Notes: a model not told the origin generated them from the letters alone. A stretch of 64,000 bases of DNA from Pardosa pseudoannulata (GCA_032207245.1 CM063502.1:43652162-43716161), one strand, 5' to 3'. Positions 1 through 14,603 are shown, counted from the first letter of the stretch. Translations and numbers: made by a program.

Positions 1-612
1 TTCTCAATTGTTTTTTAAAATTCCAGCTTTTAATTTATTTCTTTTATAATGTAACTCATTTAATAAATTTATACTTTTAATTTGTTATTTTTATATAAAG
101 TAATATTTAGACTTGTATTTGTTAATCTAAAAATTTAAAAATTATTATTATAATAAGTTGTTACATTTACGTGTACACTAAAATGTTTTATATGGGAAGT
201 TTTTATGTTTATTAATAAACAAATTATCTTATATTTTATTATTTCTCTCTCATGCAATTAATAAAAAACTGTACAAAAATTTTATTAATATCTTTTAAAT
301 CGCCCTTATAGATATATCGGATTATTTCGCATCCTAACTCTAATGTGGTAAATAGAAAATCTGCGATATATTTTAAAATTTATTTTTAGACAATCGGTAT
401 ATTTAACACAAGATTAATAATAAATAAATTAGTAAGTTAACAAAAACTAAAAGCATCAAAGAGAAATAGAGTATACAGCTTCCATAAGAAAATTGTGATG
501 TGTTTAGATACAGGAATTTCTAAAGGTGCTAGTTGTTAGAGAAGAAGGTCCAGTTGTTATGATGGTTTACGCGAATCCAAATAAAAGCTTAGGGTGTTCA
601 AAGGATAACAAT
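1..612 (+). repeat. 3-kb tandem unit U0, truncated (subtype A)
   Basis: This stretch matches 14666-15284 almost base for base and the first parts of the units at 5705, 8558 and 11582. It carries the subtype A signature (GTGGTAAATAGAAAATCTGC) near 345. It stops at the GGATAACAATT motif, where complete units continue toward the GC-rich island, so about 2.2 kb of the unit is missing. The same truncation exists at 15284, so it arose before the two segments were duplicated. I see no gene. Confidence 0.85.
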
Positions 613-730
613 TTACGAATCATTTATTTACTATTTGTTGGAATTTTTTCTAGAAAATTCTTAAAAATCCTAAATTTCTCAATTGTTTTTTAAAATTCCA
701 TCTTTTAATTTATTTCTTTTATATATTCTT
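613..730 (+). repeat. Start of next 3-kb unit, cut by the inverted-repeat element
   Basis: These are the first about 115 bp of a new array unit (TTACGAATCATTTATT onward). They end in ATTCTT (725-730), the left target-site copy, immediately before AGTAGATAG. The arrangement is the same as at 15285-15402. Confidence 0.8.
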
Positions 731-736
731 AGTAGA

Positions 737-829
737 TAGAAAATGGGGGTTCTGCCCCACGGAGCCACGGGAACCCTACGTCACGGGTGACGTAGGTGAT
801 AACGTTATCTTATCTACGATAACGTTATC
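737..829. other. Subterminal palindrome cluster
   Basis: The cluster is GC-rich against an AT-rich background. It holds GGGG-ttctg-CCCC, a perfect 22-bp palindrome at 775-796 (10-bp arms CCTACGTCAC, 2-bp spacer) and two copies of GATAACGTTATC (798-809 and 818-829). It is identical in layout to the other element ends. Confidence 0.8.
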
Positions 830-1078
830 TATGTCGAGTGGAGTGGAGTAGTAGGAGTCCTGTCGTAACCTTTTACGAGGGTGAAACCGAAACTAGAAGT
901 TTCTGTAGGAAGGAATGGCAACTGTTCATTTTTTCGAAAGTTTGTAGGAACGGTATTCCAACGACTTGAAATGTGGATACGAAATTTTAGTGCTGCCACC
1001 TGTTGTTGAAATGAGTTAATTTGGAATTTTGTAGTGATGCCATCTGTTGAGGGATGTACGATCTTTGTAAAATATATA

Positions 1079-1140
1079 GGTACCGGGAATCGAACGTGGA
1101 ACTCCACCGTGGGAAGCCAGCGACTTATCCACTGGGCCAC
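1079..1140 (-). other. tRNA-like box A/box B segment (Pol III-type)
   Basis: Read on the minus strand, it starts GTGGCCCAGTGGATAAGTCG (box A-like) and has GTTCGATTCCC (box B) about 45 bp downstream, as in tRNA genes and tRNA-derived SINEs. The acceptor arms do not pair convincingly, so it is not a functional tRNA. It points outward, toward the element terminus. The reading frame over 829-1140 is probably incidental. Confidence 0.6.
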
Positions 1141-1417
1141 AAATATTTAACAGAGGGAGAGTTAAAATGCAAGCCATGAATTTTCGAAACACGAATACCG
1201 CTTTCTTTCACTTTTAAATAAAATATTTAATTCAATTTCTTTTACAGACACGATAATGCTACCTTTTGTAGTAAATTTATATTTATTTTCTAACAAAATA
1301 TTTCACCGACATACCAGGATGTACTCATATCAATAAAATATGTAAATGACGAATTTTCGAGTCTATAACATTTGTGGATGTTGAAAAGAATAGTTTAAAC
1401 TTAGAACTTTTAATTAA

Positions 1418-2024
1418 GTTTTTAGTTTAGAAAATTTTATTTATTACAGAACTTTCAAAATCCTCTATTACAAATTTTTATGCGAAAAGTTTTTAAATTT
1501 TTTTTTCTTAAATTTAGAATTGTTATATATTTTATTTTGTTACAGAAATTGATATTTTTATTTTTCAAAACTTTTCTTAAGTTGCGAATTTCTTTAAAAC
1601 ACAAATACTTATTAACTAATTTTCTTCTAATATTAGAAAATAAATTTTCCCATTCTAAGTACATTTCATTGTATTTTCAGACTTTGTAAAGTCGATAGAA
1701 TTTTAACTCAGTTTTTAGCTTAGAACATTTTATTTATTACAGAACTTTCAAAATCCTCTGTTACAAATTTTTGTGCGAAAAGTTTTTAAAAATTTTTTTT
1801 TCTTAAATTTAGAATTGTTATATATTTTATTTTGTTACAGAGATTAATATTTTTATTTTTCAAAACTTTTTTTTTAGTTGCAAATTTCTTTAAAACTCAA
1901 ATACTTATTTATTGACTTTCTGCTAATATTAGAAAATAAATTTTCCCTGTCGAAGTACATTTCATTATATTTTCAGACTTTGTAAAGTCGATAGAATTTT
2001 AACTCAGTTTTTTAGCTTAGAAAA
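1418..2024 (+). repeat. Two about 298-bp tandem repeats within the element arm
   Basis: Each repeat contains AACTTTCAAAATCCTCTRTTA, TTAGAATTGTTATATATTTT and CAGACTTTGTAAAGTC at the same spacing. The main element has three copies (16090-16960 and 24667-25540). Overlapping ORFs here are low-complexity readings of both strands and not genes. Confidence 0.8.
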
Positions 2025-2333
2025 TTTTAGAAATTAGAAAATGCAATATAAAAAAGTTAAAGAATTAAAACTTTATTTTCACGAATTTATTTAAGAGACA
2101 TATTAATTTTTTAAAGGTGTATTAATTTTATAATTTTTTAAAGTTTTGAATAAGATAATGGTATTACCATAAATTTATTCTTTTATGAAATTGAATTTAG
2201 ACAGTAAATTGAAAAGAATTCAACAGATAATTTAAACTTAAGGTTTAAGACGACAATATAAACTAGACTAAAACTTGTGAGAATTAGAATATGTTAGTAA
2301 AATAAATTAAGATTTCTTACATATACAGTATAT

Positions 2334-2816
<483 letters not shown>

Positions 2817-3641
2817 TTACGAATCATTTTTTTATTTAATATTTGTTGGATTTCTTTCCAGTAAAAGTCTTAAAAATCCTAAATTTCTCAACTGTTTTTT
2901 AAAATTCCAGCTTTTAATTTATTTCTTTTATAACGTAACTCATTTAATAAATAATACTTTTAATTTGTTGTTTTTATTTAAAATAATATTTAGACTTGTA
3001 TTTTTTAATCAAAAAATTTAAAAATTATTATTATAATAAGTTGTTACATTTATGTGTACACCAAAATGTTTTATATGGGAAGTCTTTATGTTTGTTAATA
3101 AACAAATTATCTTATATTTTATTATTTCTCTCTAAAGGAATTAATAAAAAACTGTACAAAATTTATATTAATATCTATTAATTCGCCCTTATAGATATAT
3201 CGGCTTATTTCGCATCCAAACTCTAATTTGGTACCAAGTAAATATGGATATATTTTGAAATATATTTTTAAACAATCGGTTCTTATAACACAAGATTAAT
3301 AATAAATAAATTAGAAAGTTAACAAAAACAAAAAACGCAGGTAATAGAAATAGAGTATCAAGCTACCATAAAAAATTATGTTTTTAGATACAGTAATTTC
3401 TAAAGGTGTTAGTTCTTAGAGAAGAAGATCCAGTTCTTATGATGGTTTACGCGACTCCTAATAAAAACTTAGGGTGTTTAAAGGATAACAATTGAATATT
3501 AAATTATTACTTTAAATAATCTGTTGTAAAATTATATCTGAATTGATATTATGCCATTTTTACACTGATTCCATTTGCGTTCTCCAATTTCAACTCTATT
3601 TTGGAGAAAGTAACATTATAAGGCATGACACTTGTACCCAT

Positions 3642-3801
3642 TTTAAAGAAACCTTCCAGCTGGCACCAGTGGCGTGGTGCTGTAACCCTAGCGGTAGGGA
3701 GCTGGGTCTGCGGACGTGTGGACGGTTCTGTCCAGTGTAAAGAGACTTGGGATCTCGCACGTGTGATCACCATGAACGCAGTCCTTTTGGCCCCCTTTAA
3801 A
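3642..3801 (+). other. Conserved structured GC-rich island, copy 1
   Basis: About 160 bp of clearly higher GC than its surroundings, conserved in five units. Pairings found by eye: closing stem 3642-3648/3795-3801 (TTTAAAG/CTTTAAA); stem 3656-3661/3700-3705 enclosing hairpins 3663-3668/3675-3680 and 3686-3690/3695-3699; stem 3706-3712/3777-3783 with one mismatch; stem 3714-3719/3757-3762 enclosing hairpins 3720-3723/3730-3733 and 3742-3745/3753-3756. This gives two successive three-way junctions in one closed domain. I do not recognise it as a known RNA. It could be a small RNA gene, a ribozyme-like domain or a DNA structure. Short overlapping frames on both strands are not conserved in length. 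Confidence 0.4.
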
Positions 3802-4474
3802 TTTATTGTATAATCTATCCTTTTTGATTTATTTACCTCTAATAATCTGGCTTAGACGAAAAAATTTTCGAATAAGATATACGAAATTAATTTAAATTAA
3901 CAATACAAATTTATTTACAAATATAATAGCACTACGTTTTTTACAGTATGAATCCTTTAAATTCCGTGCATAAGATATTTTTATATATAAAATTTTAAAA
4001 TTAAAATATATGAAAACCTTATCTTAATACTTAAAAATTCAAAATTTAAAATGTACTGACCATAATTAAATTAAATTATTATAAAATTTGGACTATGTAT
4101 ACATTTATATCAGCAAAAGAAGTTCCATTAAGCTAATTTAAATAGATTGTAATGTATCGTAAGCCCAATCTGAAAATTTGTCTCCTGATAAAGACATTTT
4201 TTTAAAGCTTCAGTTATGTAGGAACGTGATAGATGACACAAATATTTTAATTCGCTATAACTTTATTTTCATCTGATGAATGAAAAAATGTATTGAAATA
4301 TGCAGGATTGCTTTCATGTTAGAGTAGAAAATACAGTAGTATTTGAAATTCAAAATTTTATAGATGTTATAGTCTTGAACTCGTGGGGATGTGATAGACG
4401 ATAGAGGTGGCAGCGTCACAAATACCGTACGTGATCGCATATTTTAAGAGATTTCAATTTGGGTGTCATTAAAT

Positions 4475-4697
<223 letters not shown>

Positions 4698-5003
4698 AAA
4701 TGAAATGAATCTATTAAATTTTAAATATGTAACGAAATTTAAAACCAATTTTTATTGTTAAAATTGATTATGTCTGGCAGAATCTTGTCACTCTACACAA
4801 AGAAAGAATTACAAATTATTATTCTTAAAAATGAAATTTATTTTAAACTCTCTATAACTTAACACTTCAAATCATCGCGTTGTAGGCTTGCAATATAACT
4901 ACACATCAATTTAATTTTCACAGTGAGCTTTATAAAAGAAGTTTGTGTAGATTATACTTGCCCTTTAACACTGATATTAACACAATTTGTTCGGAAAATT
5001 GCT

Positions 5004-5020
5004 ATTAGAGGGCGATACTA
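5004..5020 (+). promoter_or_regulatory. CTCF-like motif in unit U1
   Basis: TTAGAGGGCGATACTAATG is close to the animal CTCF core (TAGAGGGCGCTA-like), with one main mismatch. It is identical in all five complete units. Motif resemblance only. Confidence 0.25.
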
Positions 5021-5443
5021 ATGCTGAGGTCCCTAACCAACTTTCATTCAGGGTTATGTCAAAAAATACGTATATAACAGAAATAATCAATGGAAATGTT
5101 ACATTTCAAACTACTTTTAACAAATTATGAGACGCCGGAAAATAAATGTGGCGCTAAGACATTTTAAAATGTTTAATGTTTAAATGTTAAATTTTTTTTT
5201 ATTAATGCATTTAATAAAAAACAATTTCGTCAGAATTATAATTTATTAATTTATTTATCATTTATTATTGCAATTATCAGGCGGCGAACAGTATAGCAAA
5301 TTAATTTTTACTCTCATTCACATTTATTTTCTATTTTTCTGTACAAACTAAAATAAAAGTATTGCAATCTCAATCAATTTCAGAACTCAGTTATTTATTA
5401 TATATAAATATTACACTCATACAAACACTTTTACAAACACGCG

Positions 5444-5446
<3 letters not shown>

Positions 5447-5513
<67 letters not shown>

Positions 5514-5526
5514 TGTGTGTAGGTAT
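5447..5526. repeat. (TA)n(TG)n microsatellite
   Basis: Short version of the CA/TA/TG cluster; the leading CA tract is missing here. Confidence 0.9.
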
Positions 5527-6534
5527 GTTTAAAAAGAATTTTTTGTATAATTTCTATAAAGTGCAGTTATGTTTTGCATTCTTTACAAAAATATTTAATT
5601 ACTTCGCAAAGATTAAGCTTTATAAGTATATCGACTAATGTGGAATCCTAATTTAAATGCAGATCGTAATGTAAATAATATTAAAAAAAAGTTTACTATT
5701 TCTTTACGAATCATTTTTTATTTACTATTTCTTGGATTTTTTTCCAGTAAAAGTCTTAAAAATCCTAAACTTCTCAATTATTTTTTAAAATTCCAGTTTT
5801 TAATTTATTTCTTCTATAATGTAACTCATTTAATAAATTTATACTTTTTATTTGTTATTTTTATATAAAGTAATGTTTAGACTTGTATTTGTTAATATAA
5901 AAATTTAAAAATTATTATTATTATAATAAATTGTTACATTTACGTGTACACTAAAATGTTTTATATGGGAAGTTTTTATGATTATTAATAAACAAATTAT
6001 CTTATATTTTATTATTTCTCTCTCATGCAATTAATAAAAAAACAGTACAAAAATTATATTAATATCTGTTAAATCGCCCTTATAGATATATCGGATTATT
6101 TCGCATCCTAAACTCTAATGTGGTAAATAGAAAATCTGCGATATATTTTAAAATTTATTTTTAGACAATCGGTATTTTTAACACAAGATTAATAATAAAT
6201 AAATTAGAAAGTTAACAAAAACAAAAAAGCATCAAAGAGAAATAGAGTATACAGCTTCCATAAGAAAATTGTGATGTGTTTAGATACAGGAATTTCTAAA
6301 GGTGCTAGTTCTTAGAGAAGAATGTCCAGTTGTTATGATGGTTTACGCGAATCCAAATAAAAGCTTAGGGTGTTCAAAGGATAACAATTAATTATTAAAT
6401 TATTACTTTAAATAATCACTTGTAAAACGATATCTGAATTGATAAGTCACTTTTACACTGATTCCATTTGCGCTCTCCAATTTCAACTCTATTTTGGAGA
6501 AAGTAAAATTATAAGACATGACACTTGTACCCAT

Positions 6535-6694
6535 TTTAAAGAATTCTTCCAGCTTTCACCAGTGGCGTGGTGCTGAAACCCTAGCGGTAGGGAGCTGGGT
6601 CTGCGGACGTGTGGACGGATCTGTCCAGTGTAAAGAGACTTCGGATTTCGCACTTGTGATCACCATGAACGCAGTCCTTTTGGCCCCCTTTAAA
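6535..6694 (+). other. Conserved structured GC-rich island, copy 2
   Basis: Same architecture as copy 1. The closing stem TTTAAAG/CTTTAAA and the CCAGCT/AGCTGG stem are intact. Differences include hairpin-loop changes (GGATCT for GGTTCT; CTTCGG for CTTGGG), a G-U-type change in the last hairpin, and CACTTG for CACGTG, which weakens one inner stem. Confidence 0.4.
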
Positions 6695-7347
6695 TTTATT
6701 GTATAATCTATCCTTTTTGATTTTTTTACCTCTAATAATCTCTCTTAGACGACAAATTTTCGAATGAAGATATACGAAATTACTTTAAATTAACAATACA
6801 AATTTATTTACAAATATAATAGCACTACGTTTTTACAATAAGGATCCTTTAAATTCCATGCATAAAATTTTTTTATAAATAACATTTTAAAATTAAAAAA
6901 TATGAAAACATTTTCTTAATACTTAAATATTCAAAATTTAAAATATACTGACCTTAATTAATCAATTTATTGTATAAGTTGGACTATGTATGCATTTATA
7001 TCAGTAAAAGAAGTTCCATTACGCTAATTTAAATAGATTGTAATGTATCGTAAGCCCAATGTGAAAATTCTTTCTCCTGATAAACACATTGTTTTGAAGC
7101 TTCAATTATGTAGGAACGTGATAGATGACACAAATATTTTAATTCGCTATAACTTTATTTTCATCTGATGAATGGAAAAAATGTATTGAAATATGCAGGA
7201 TTGATTTCAGTTTAGAGTAGAAAATACAGTAGTATTTGAAATACGAAAATTTATAGATGTTATAGTCTTGAACTCGTGGTGATGTGCTAGACGATACAGT
7301 GATCACATATTTTAAGAGATTTCATTTGGGTGTCATTAAAGCTTTAT

Positions 7348-7492
<145 letters not shown>

Positions 7493-8250
7493 GAATGAAA
7501 TGAGTCTATTAAATTTTAAATATGTAACAATAATTCCAACTGATTTTTATTGTTAAAATTGATTATGTCTGGCAGAATCTTGTCACTCTACACAACCAAG
7601 ACAGAGAAAGAATTACAAATTATTATTCTTAAAAATGAAATTTATTTTAAACCCTCTATAACTTAACATTTCAAATCATCGTGTTGTAGGCTTGCAATAT
7701 AACTACACATCAATGTAATTTTTACAGTGTGCTCTACAAAAGAGGCTTGTGTAGATTATACCTACCCTTTAATACTGATATTAACACAATTTGTTCGGAA
7801 AATTGCTATTAGAGGGCGATACTAATGCTGAGGTCCCTATCCAACTTTCATTCAGGGTTATGTCAAAAAATACGTATATTACAAAAATAATCAATGGAAA
7901 TGTTACATTCAACTACTTTTAAAAAAAATTATGAGTCGCCATAAATAAAGGTGTCGCTAAGACATCTTAAAATGTTTAATGTTTAAATGTTAAATGTTTT
8001 TTTATTAATGCATTTAATAAAAAAAATTCATCAAATTATAATTTATTACTTTCTTTTATCATTTATTATTGCAATTATCATTCGGTGAAGAGTATAGCAA
8101 ATTAATTTTTACTCTTATTCACATTTATTTTCTATTTTTCTGTACAAAATAAAATAAAAGTATTGCAATCTCAATCAATTTCAGAACTCAGATATTTATT
8201 ATTTATATTTATTATTATACACATACAAACACTTTTACACACACGCGGGC

Positions 8251-8384
<134 letters not shown>

Positions 8385-9380
8385 AAAAAGAATTTTTTGT
8401 ATAATTTCTATAAAGTGCAATTATGTTTTGATTTCTTTACAAAAATATTTAATTACTTCGCAAAAATTAAGCTTTATAATTATATCAAATAATGTATACT
8501 CATAATTTAAATGCAGGCCGCAGTGTAAATAAGAATTAAAAAAATTTACTATTTTTTTCGAATCATTTTTTTATTTAATATTTGTTGGATTTCTTTCCAG
8601 TAAAAGTCTTAAAAATCCTAAATTTCTCAACTGTTTTTTAAAATTCCAGCTTTTAATTTATTTCTTTTATAACGTAACTCATTTAATAAATTTAATACTT
8701 TTAATTTGTTGTTTTTATTTAAAATAATATTTAGACTTGTATTTTTTAATCAAAAAATTTAAAAATTATTATTATAATAAGTTGTTACATTTATGTGTAC
8801 ACTAAATGTTTTATATGGGAAGTCTTTATGTTTGTTAATAAACAAATTATCTTATATTTTATTATTTCTCTCTAAAGGAATTAATAAAAAACTGTACAAA
8901 ATTTATATTAATATCTATTAATTCGCCCTTATAGATATATCGGCTTATTTCGCATCCAAACTCTAATTTGGTACCAAGTAAATATGGATATATTTTGAAA
9001 TATATTTTTAAACAATCGGTTTTATAACACAAGATTAATAATAAATAAATTAGAAAGTTAACAAAAACAAAAAACGCAGGTAATAGAAATAGAGTATCAA
9101 GCTACCATAAAAAATTATGTTTTTAGATACAGTAATTTCTAAAGGTGTTAGTTCTTAGAGAAGAAGATCCAGTTCTTATGATGGTTTACGCGACTCCTAA
9201 TAAAAACTTAGGGTGTTTAAAGGATAACAATTGAATATTAAATTATTACTTTAAATAATCTGTTGTAAAATTATATCTGAATTGATATTATGCCATTTTT
9301 ACACTGATTCCATTTGCGTTCTCCAATTTCAACTCTATTTTGGAGAAAGTAAAATTATAAGGCATGACACTTGTACCCAT

Positions 9381-9539
9381 TTTAAAGAACCTTCCAGCTG
9401 GCACCAGTGGCGTGGTGCTGTAACCCTAGCGGTAGGGAGCTGGGTCTGCGGACGTGTGGACGGTTCTGTCCAGTGTAAAGAGACTTGGATCTCGCACGTT
9501 GTGATCACCATGAACGCAGTCCTTTTGGCCCCCTTTAAA
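9381..9539 (+). other. Conserved structured GC-rich island, copy 3
   Basis: As copy 1 except for single-base indels (TTGG for TTGGG in the last hairpin loop; CACGTTGTG for CACGTGTG). The stems on the 5' side are intact. Confidence 0.4.
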
Positions 9540-10211
9540 TTTATTGTATAATCTATCCTTTTTGATTTTTTTACCTCTAATAATCTGGCTTAGACGAAAA
9601 AAAATTTTCGAATAAGATATACGAAATTAATTTAAATTAACAATACAAATTTATTTACAAATATAATAGCACTACGTTTTTACAGTATGGATCCTTTAAA
9701 TTCCATGCATAAGATATTTTTATATATAAATTTTAAAATTAAAATATATGAAAACCTTATCTTAATACTTAAAAATTCAAAATTTAAAATGTACTGACCA
9801 TAATTAATTAAATTATTATAAAATTTGGACTATGTATACATTTATATCAGCAAAAGAAGTTCCATTAAGCTAATTTAAATAGATTGTAATGTATCGTAAG
9901 CCCAATCTGAAAATTTTTCTCCTGATAAAGACATTTTTTTAAAGCTTCAGTTATGTAGGAACGTGATAGATGACACAAATATTTTAATTCGCTATAACTT
10001 TATTTTCATCTGATGAATGAAAAAATGTATTGAAATATGCAGGATTGCTTTCATGTTTAGAGTAGAAAATACAGTAGTATTTGAAATTCAAAATTTTATA
10101 GATGTTATAGTCTTGAACTCGTGGGGATGTGATAGACGATAGAGGTGGCAGCGTCACAAATACCGTACGTGATCGCATATTTTAAGAGATTTCAATTGGG
10201 TGTCATTAAAT

Positions 10212-10440
<229 letters not shown>

Positions 10441-11189
10441 AAATGAAATGAATCTATTAAATTTTAAATATGTAACGAAATTTAAAACCAATTTTTTATT
10501 GTTAAAATTGATTATGTCTGGCAGAATCTTGTCACTCTACACAAAGAAAGAATTACAAATTATTATTCTTAAAAATGAAATTTATTTTAAACTCCCTCTA
10601 TAACTTAACATTTCAAACCATCGTGTTCTAGGCTTGCAATATAACTACACATCAATGTAATTTTTACAGTGTGCTCTAAAAGAGGCTTGTGTAGATTATA
10701 CCTAACCTTTAATACTGATATTAACACAATTTGTTCGGAAAATTGCTATTAGAGGGCGATACTAATGCTGAGGTCCCTATCCAACTTTCATTCAGGTTAT
10801 GTCAAAAAATACGTATATTACAAAAATAATCAATGGAAATGTTACGTTCAAACTACTTTTAAAAAGTTATGAGTCGCCAGAAAATAAACGTGTCGCTAAG
10901 ACATTTTAAAATGTTTTTAAATGTTAAATGTTTTTTTTATTAATGCATTTAATAAAAAAAAATTCATTAAAATTATAATTTATTACTTTCTTTATCATTT
11001 ATTATTGCAATTATCAGGCGGCGAAGAGTATAGCAAATTAATTTTTACCCTTATTCACATTTATTTTCTATTTTTCTGTACAAAATAAAATAAAAGTATT
11101 GCCAATCACAATCAATTTCAGAACTCAGATATGTATTATTTATATTTATTATTATACACATACAAACACTTTTACACACACGCGTCCAT

Positions 11190-11409
<220 letters not shown>

Positions 11410-12399
11410 AAAAAGTATTTTTTGTATAATTTCAATAAAGTGCAGTTATGTTTTGATTTCTTTGCAAAAATATTAGTTACTTCGCAAAAATTAAGCTTTA
11501 TAAGAATATCAAATAATGTGGACTCCTAATTTACATGCAGGCCGCAGTGTAAATAAGAATTAAAAAAATTTACTATTTCTTTACGAATCATTTTTTTTAT
11601 TAAATATTTGTTGGATTTCTCCAGTAAAAATCTTAAAAATCCTAAATTTCTCAACTTTTTTTTAAAAATTCCAGCTTTTAATTTACTTCTTTTATAACGT
11701 AACTCATTTAATAAATAATACTTTTAATTTGTTTTTTTATTTAAAGTAATATTTAGACTTGTATTTGTTAATAAAAAAATTTAAAAATTATTATTATAAT
11801 AAGTTGTTACATTTATGTGTACACCAAAATGTTTTATATGGGAAGTCTTTATGTTTATTAATAAACAAATTATCTTATATTTTATTATTTCTCTCTAAAG
11901 CAATTCATAAAAAACTGTACAAAATTTATATTAATATCTATTAATTCGCCCTTATAGATATATCGGCTTATTTCGCATCCAAACTCTAATTTGGTACCAA
12001 GTAAATATGGATATATTTTGAAATATATTTTTAAACAATCGGTTTTTATAACACAAGATTAATAATATAAATTAGAAAGTTAACAAAAACAAAAAACGCA
12101 GGTAATAGAAATATAGTATAAGCTACCATAAAAAATTATGTTTTTAGATACAGTAATTTCTAAAGGTGTGAGTTCTTAGAGAAGAAGATCCAGTTCTTAT
12201 GATGGTTTACGCGACTCCAAATAAAAATTTAGGTTGTTCAAAGGATAACAATTAATATTAAATTATTACTTTAAATAATCTGTTGTAAAATTATATCTGA
12301 ATTGATATTATGCCATTTTTACACTGATTCCATTTGCGTTCTCCAATTTCAACTCTATTTTGGAGAAAGTAACATTATAAAACATGATACTGTACCCGT

Positions 12400-12559
12400 T
12401 TTAAAGAATCCTTCCAGCTGGCACCAATGGCGTGGTGCTGTAACCCTAGCGGTAGGGAGCTGGGTCTGCGGACGTGTGGACGGTTCTGTCCAGTGTAAAG
12501 AGACTTGGGATCTCGCACGTGTGATCACCATGAACGCAGTCCTTTTGGCCCCCTTTAAA
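12400..12559 (+). other. Conserved structured GC-rich island, copy 4
   Basis: One loop substitution (CAATGG for CAGTGG) relative to copy 1 within the branched region; all proposed stems are intact. Confidence 0.4.
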
Positions 12560-13228
12560 TTTATTGTATAATCTATCCTTTTTGATTTATTTACCTCTAA
12601 TAATCTGGCTTAGACGAAAAAATTTTCGAATAAGATATACGAAATTAATTTAAATTAACAATACAAATTTATTTACAAATATAATAGCACTACGTTTTAA
12701 CAAAATGGAACCTTTAAATTCCGTGCATAAGATATTTTTATATATAAAATTTTAAAATTAAAATATATGAAAACCTTATCTTAATACTTAAAAATTCAAA
12801 ATTTAAAATGTACTGACCATAATTAATTAAATTATTATATAAGTTGGACTATGTATGCATTTATATCAAAAAGAAGTTCCATTAAGCTAATTTAAATAGA
12901 TTGTAATGTATCGTAAGCCCAATCTGAGAATTTTTTCTCCTGATAAAACACATTTTTTTAAAGCTTCAGTTATGTAGGAACGTGATAGATGACACAAATA
13001 TTTTAATTCACTAAAACTTTATTTTCATCTGATAAATGAACAAATGTATTGAAATATGCAGGATTGCTTTCAGTTTAGAGTAGAAAATACAGTAGTATTT
13101 GAAATTCGAAATTTTATAGATGTTATAGTCTTGAACTCGTGGGGATGTGATAGACGATACAGGTGGCAGCGTCACAAATACCGTAAGTGATCGCATAATT
13201 TAAGAGATTTCAATTGGGTGTCATTAAA

Positions 13229-13500
<272 letters not shown>

Positions 13501-14244
13501 ATGAAATGAATCTATTAAATTTTATATATGTAACAAAATTTAAAACCAATTTTTATTGTTAAAATGGATTATGTCTGGCAGAATCTTGTCACTCTACACA
13601 AAGAAAGAATTACAAATTATTATTCTTAAAAATGAAATTTATTTTAAACTCTCTATAACTTAACACTTCAAATCATCGCGTTATAGACTTGCAATATAAC
13701 TACACATCAATTTAATTTTCACAGTGTGCTTTATAAAAGAAGCTTGTGTAGATTATACGTGCCCTTTAACACTGATATTAACACAATTTGTTCGGAAAAT
13801 TGCTATTAGAGGGCGATACTAATGCTGAGGTCCCTAACCAACTTTCATTCAGGGTTATACCAAAAAATACGTATATAACAGAAATAATCAATGGAAATGT
13901 TACATTTCAACTACTTTTAACAAATTATGAGACGCCGGAAATAAATGTGGCGCTAAGACATTTTAAAATGTTTAATGTTTAAATGTTAAATTTTTTTTTA
14001 TTAATGCATTTAATAAAACACAATTTCGTCAGAATTATAATTTATTAATTTATTTATCATTTATTATTGCAATTATCAGGCGGCGAACAGTATAGCAAAT
14101 TAATTTTTACTCTCATTCACATTTATTTTCTATTTTTCTGTACAAACTAAAATAAAAGTATTGCAATCTTAATCAATTTCAGAACTCAGATATATATTAT
14201 ATATAAATATTACACTCATACAAACACTTTTACAAACACGCGGG

Positions 14245-14340
<96 letters not shown>
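14245..14340. repeat. (TA)n(TG)n microsatellite
   Basis: TA run followed by TG repeats in the tail of U4. Confidence 0.95.
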
Positions 14341-14341
<1 letters not shown>

Positions 14342-14603
14342 TTAAAAAGAATTTTTTGTATAATTTCTATAAAGTGCAGTTATGTTTTGAATTCTTTACA
14401 AAAATATTTAATTACTTCGCAAAGATTAAGCTTTATAAGTATATCGACTAGTGTGGAATCCTAATTTAAATGCAGATCGCAATGTAACTAATATTAAAAA
14501 TATATATATAAATAATATATATAAAATATATATATAATAATATATATATAAATTATTAAAATATATATAATAATATATATATCAATAAAGTTTACTATTT
14601 CTT

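Larger units (their letters stand above)
731..2333 (+). mobile_element. Internally deleted left end of the 10.8-kb inverted-repeat element
   Basis: Bases 731 to about 2024 are about 99% identical by eye to 15403-16700, including the terminal AGTAGATAG, the palindromes, the tRNA-like box and two of three about 298-bp internal repeats. At about 2025-2040 the sequence jumps to what corresponds to 18794 of the main element and follows it to about 19085. At 2333 it joins array sequence. The core gene and right arm are absent. The shared flanks show that this is a copy of the same insertion, made by segmental duplication and then deleted, not an independent insertion. Confidence 0.8.

Noticed and set aside
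829..1140. 103-codon minus-strand ORF repeated at 15501 and on the plus strand at 25816
   Set aside because: It starts inside the tRNA-like box and is carried by the arm repeats. No domain, and the copies are kept identical by recent duplication rather than by selection.
1455..1689. Overlapping Lys/Asn- and Phe/Leu-rich ORFs on both strands in the about 298-bp repeats
   Set aside because: Mirror-image frames in AT-rich tandem repeats; composition artefacts.
3543..3813. ORFs across the GC-rich island (also at 6518, 9282, 12302)
   Set aside because: Frame, start and length change among units because of indels, while the nucleotide-level pairing is kept. Not protein-coding.
4270..4300. CTGATGA...GAAAAAA resembling a hammerhead ribozyme core
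   Set aside because: No stem II between the core boxes and no stem III or cleavage site at the right spacing.
13788..13982. 64-codon ORF in unit U4
   Set aside because: Frameshifted or stopped in the other four units.
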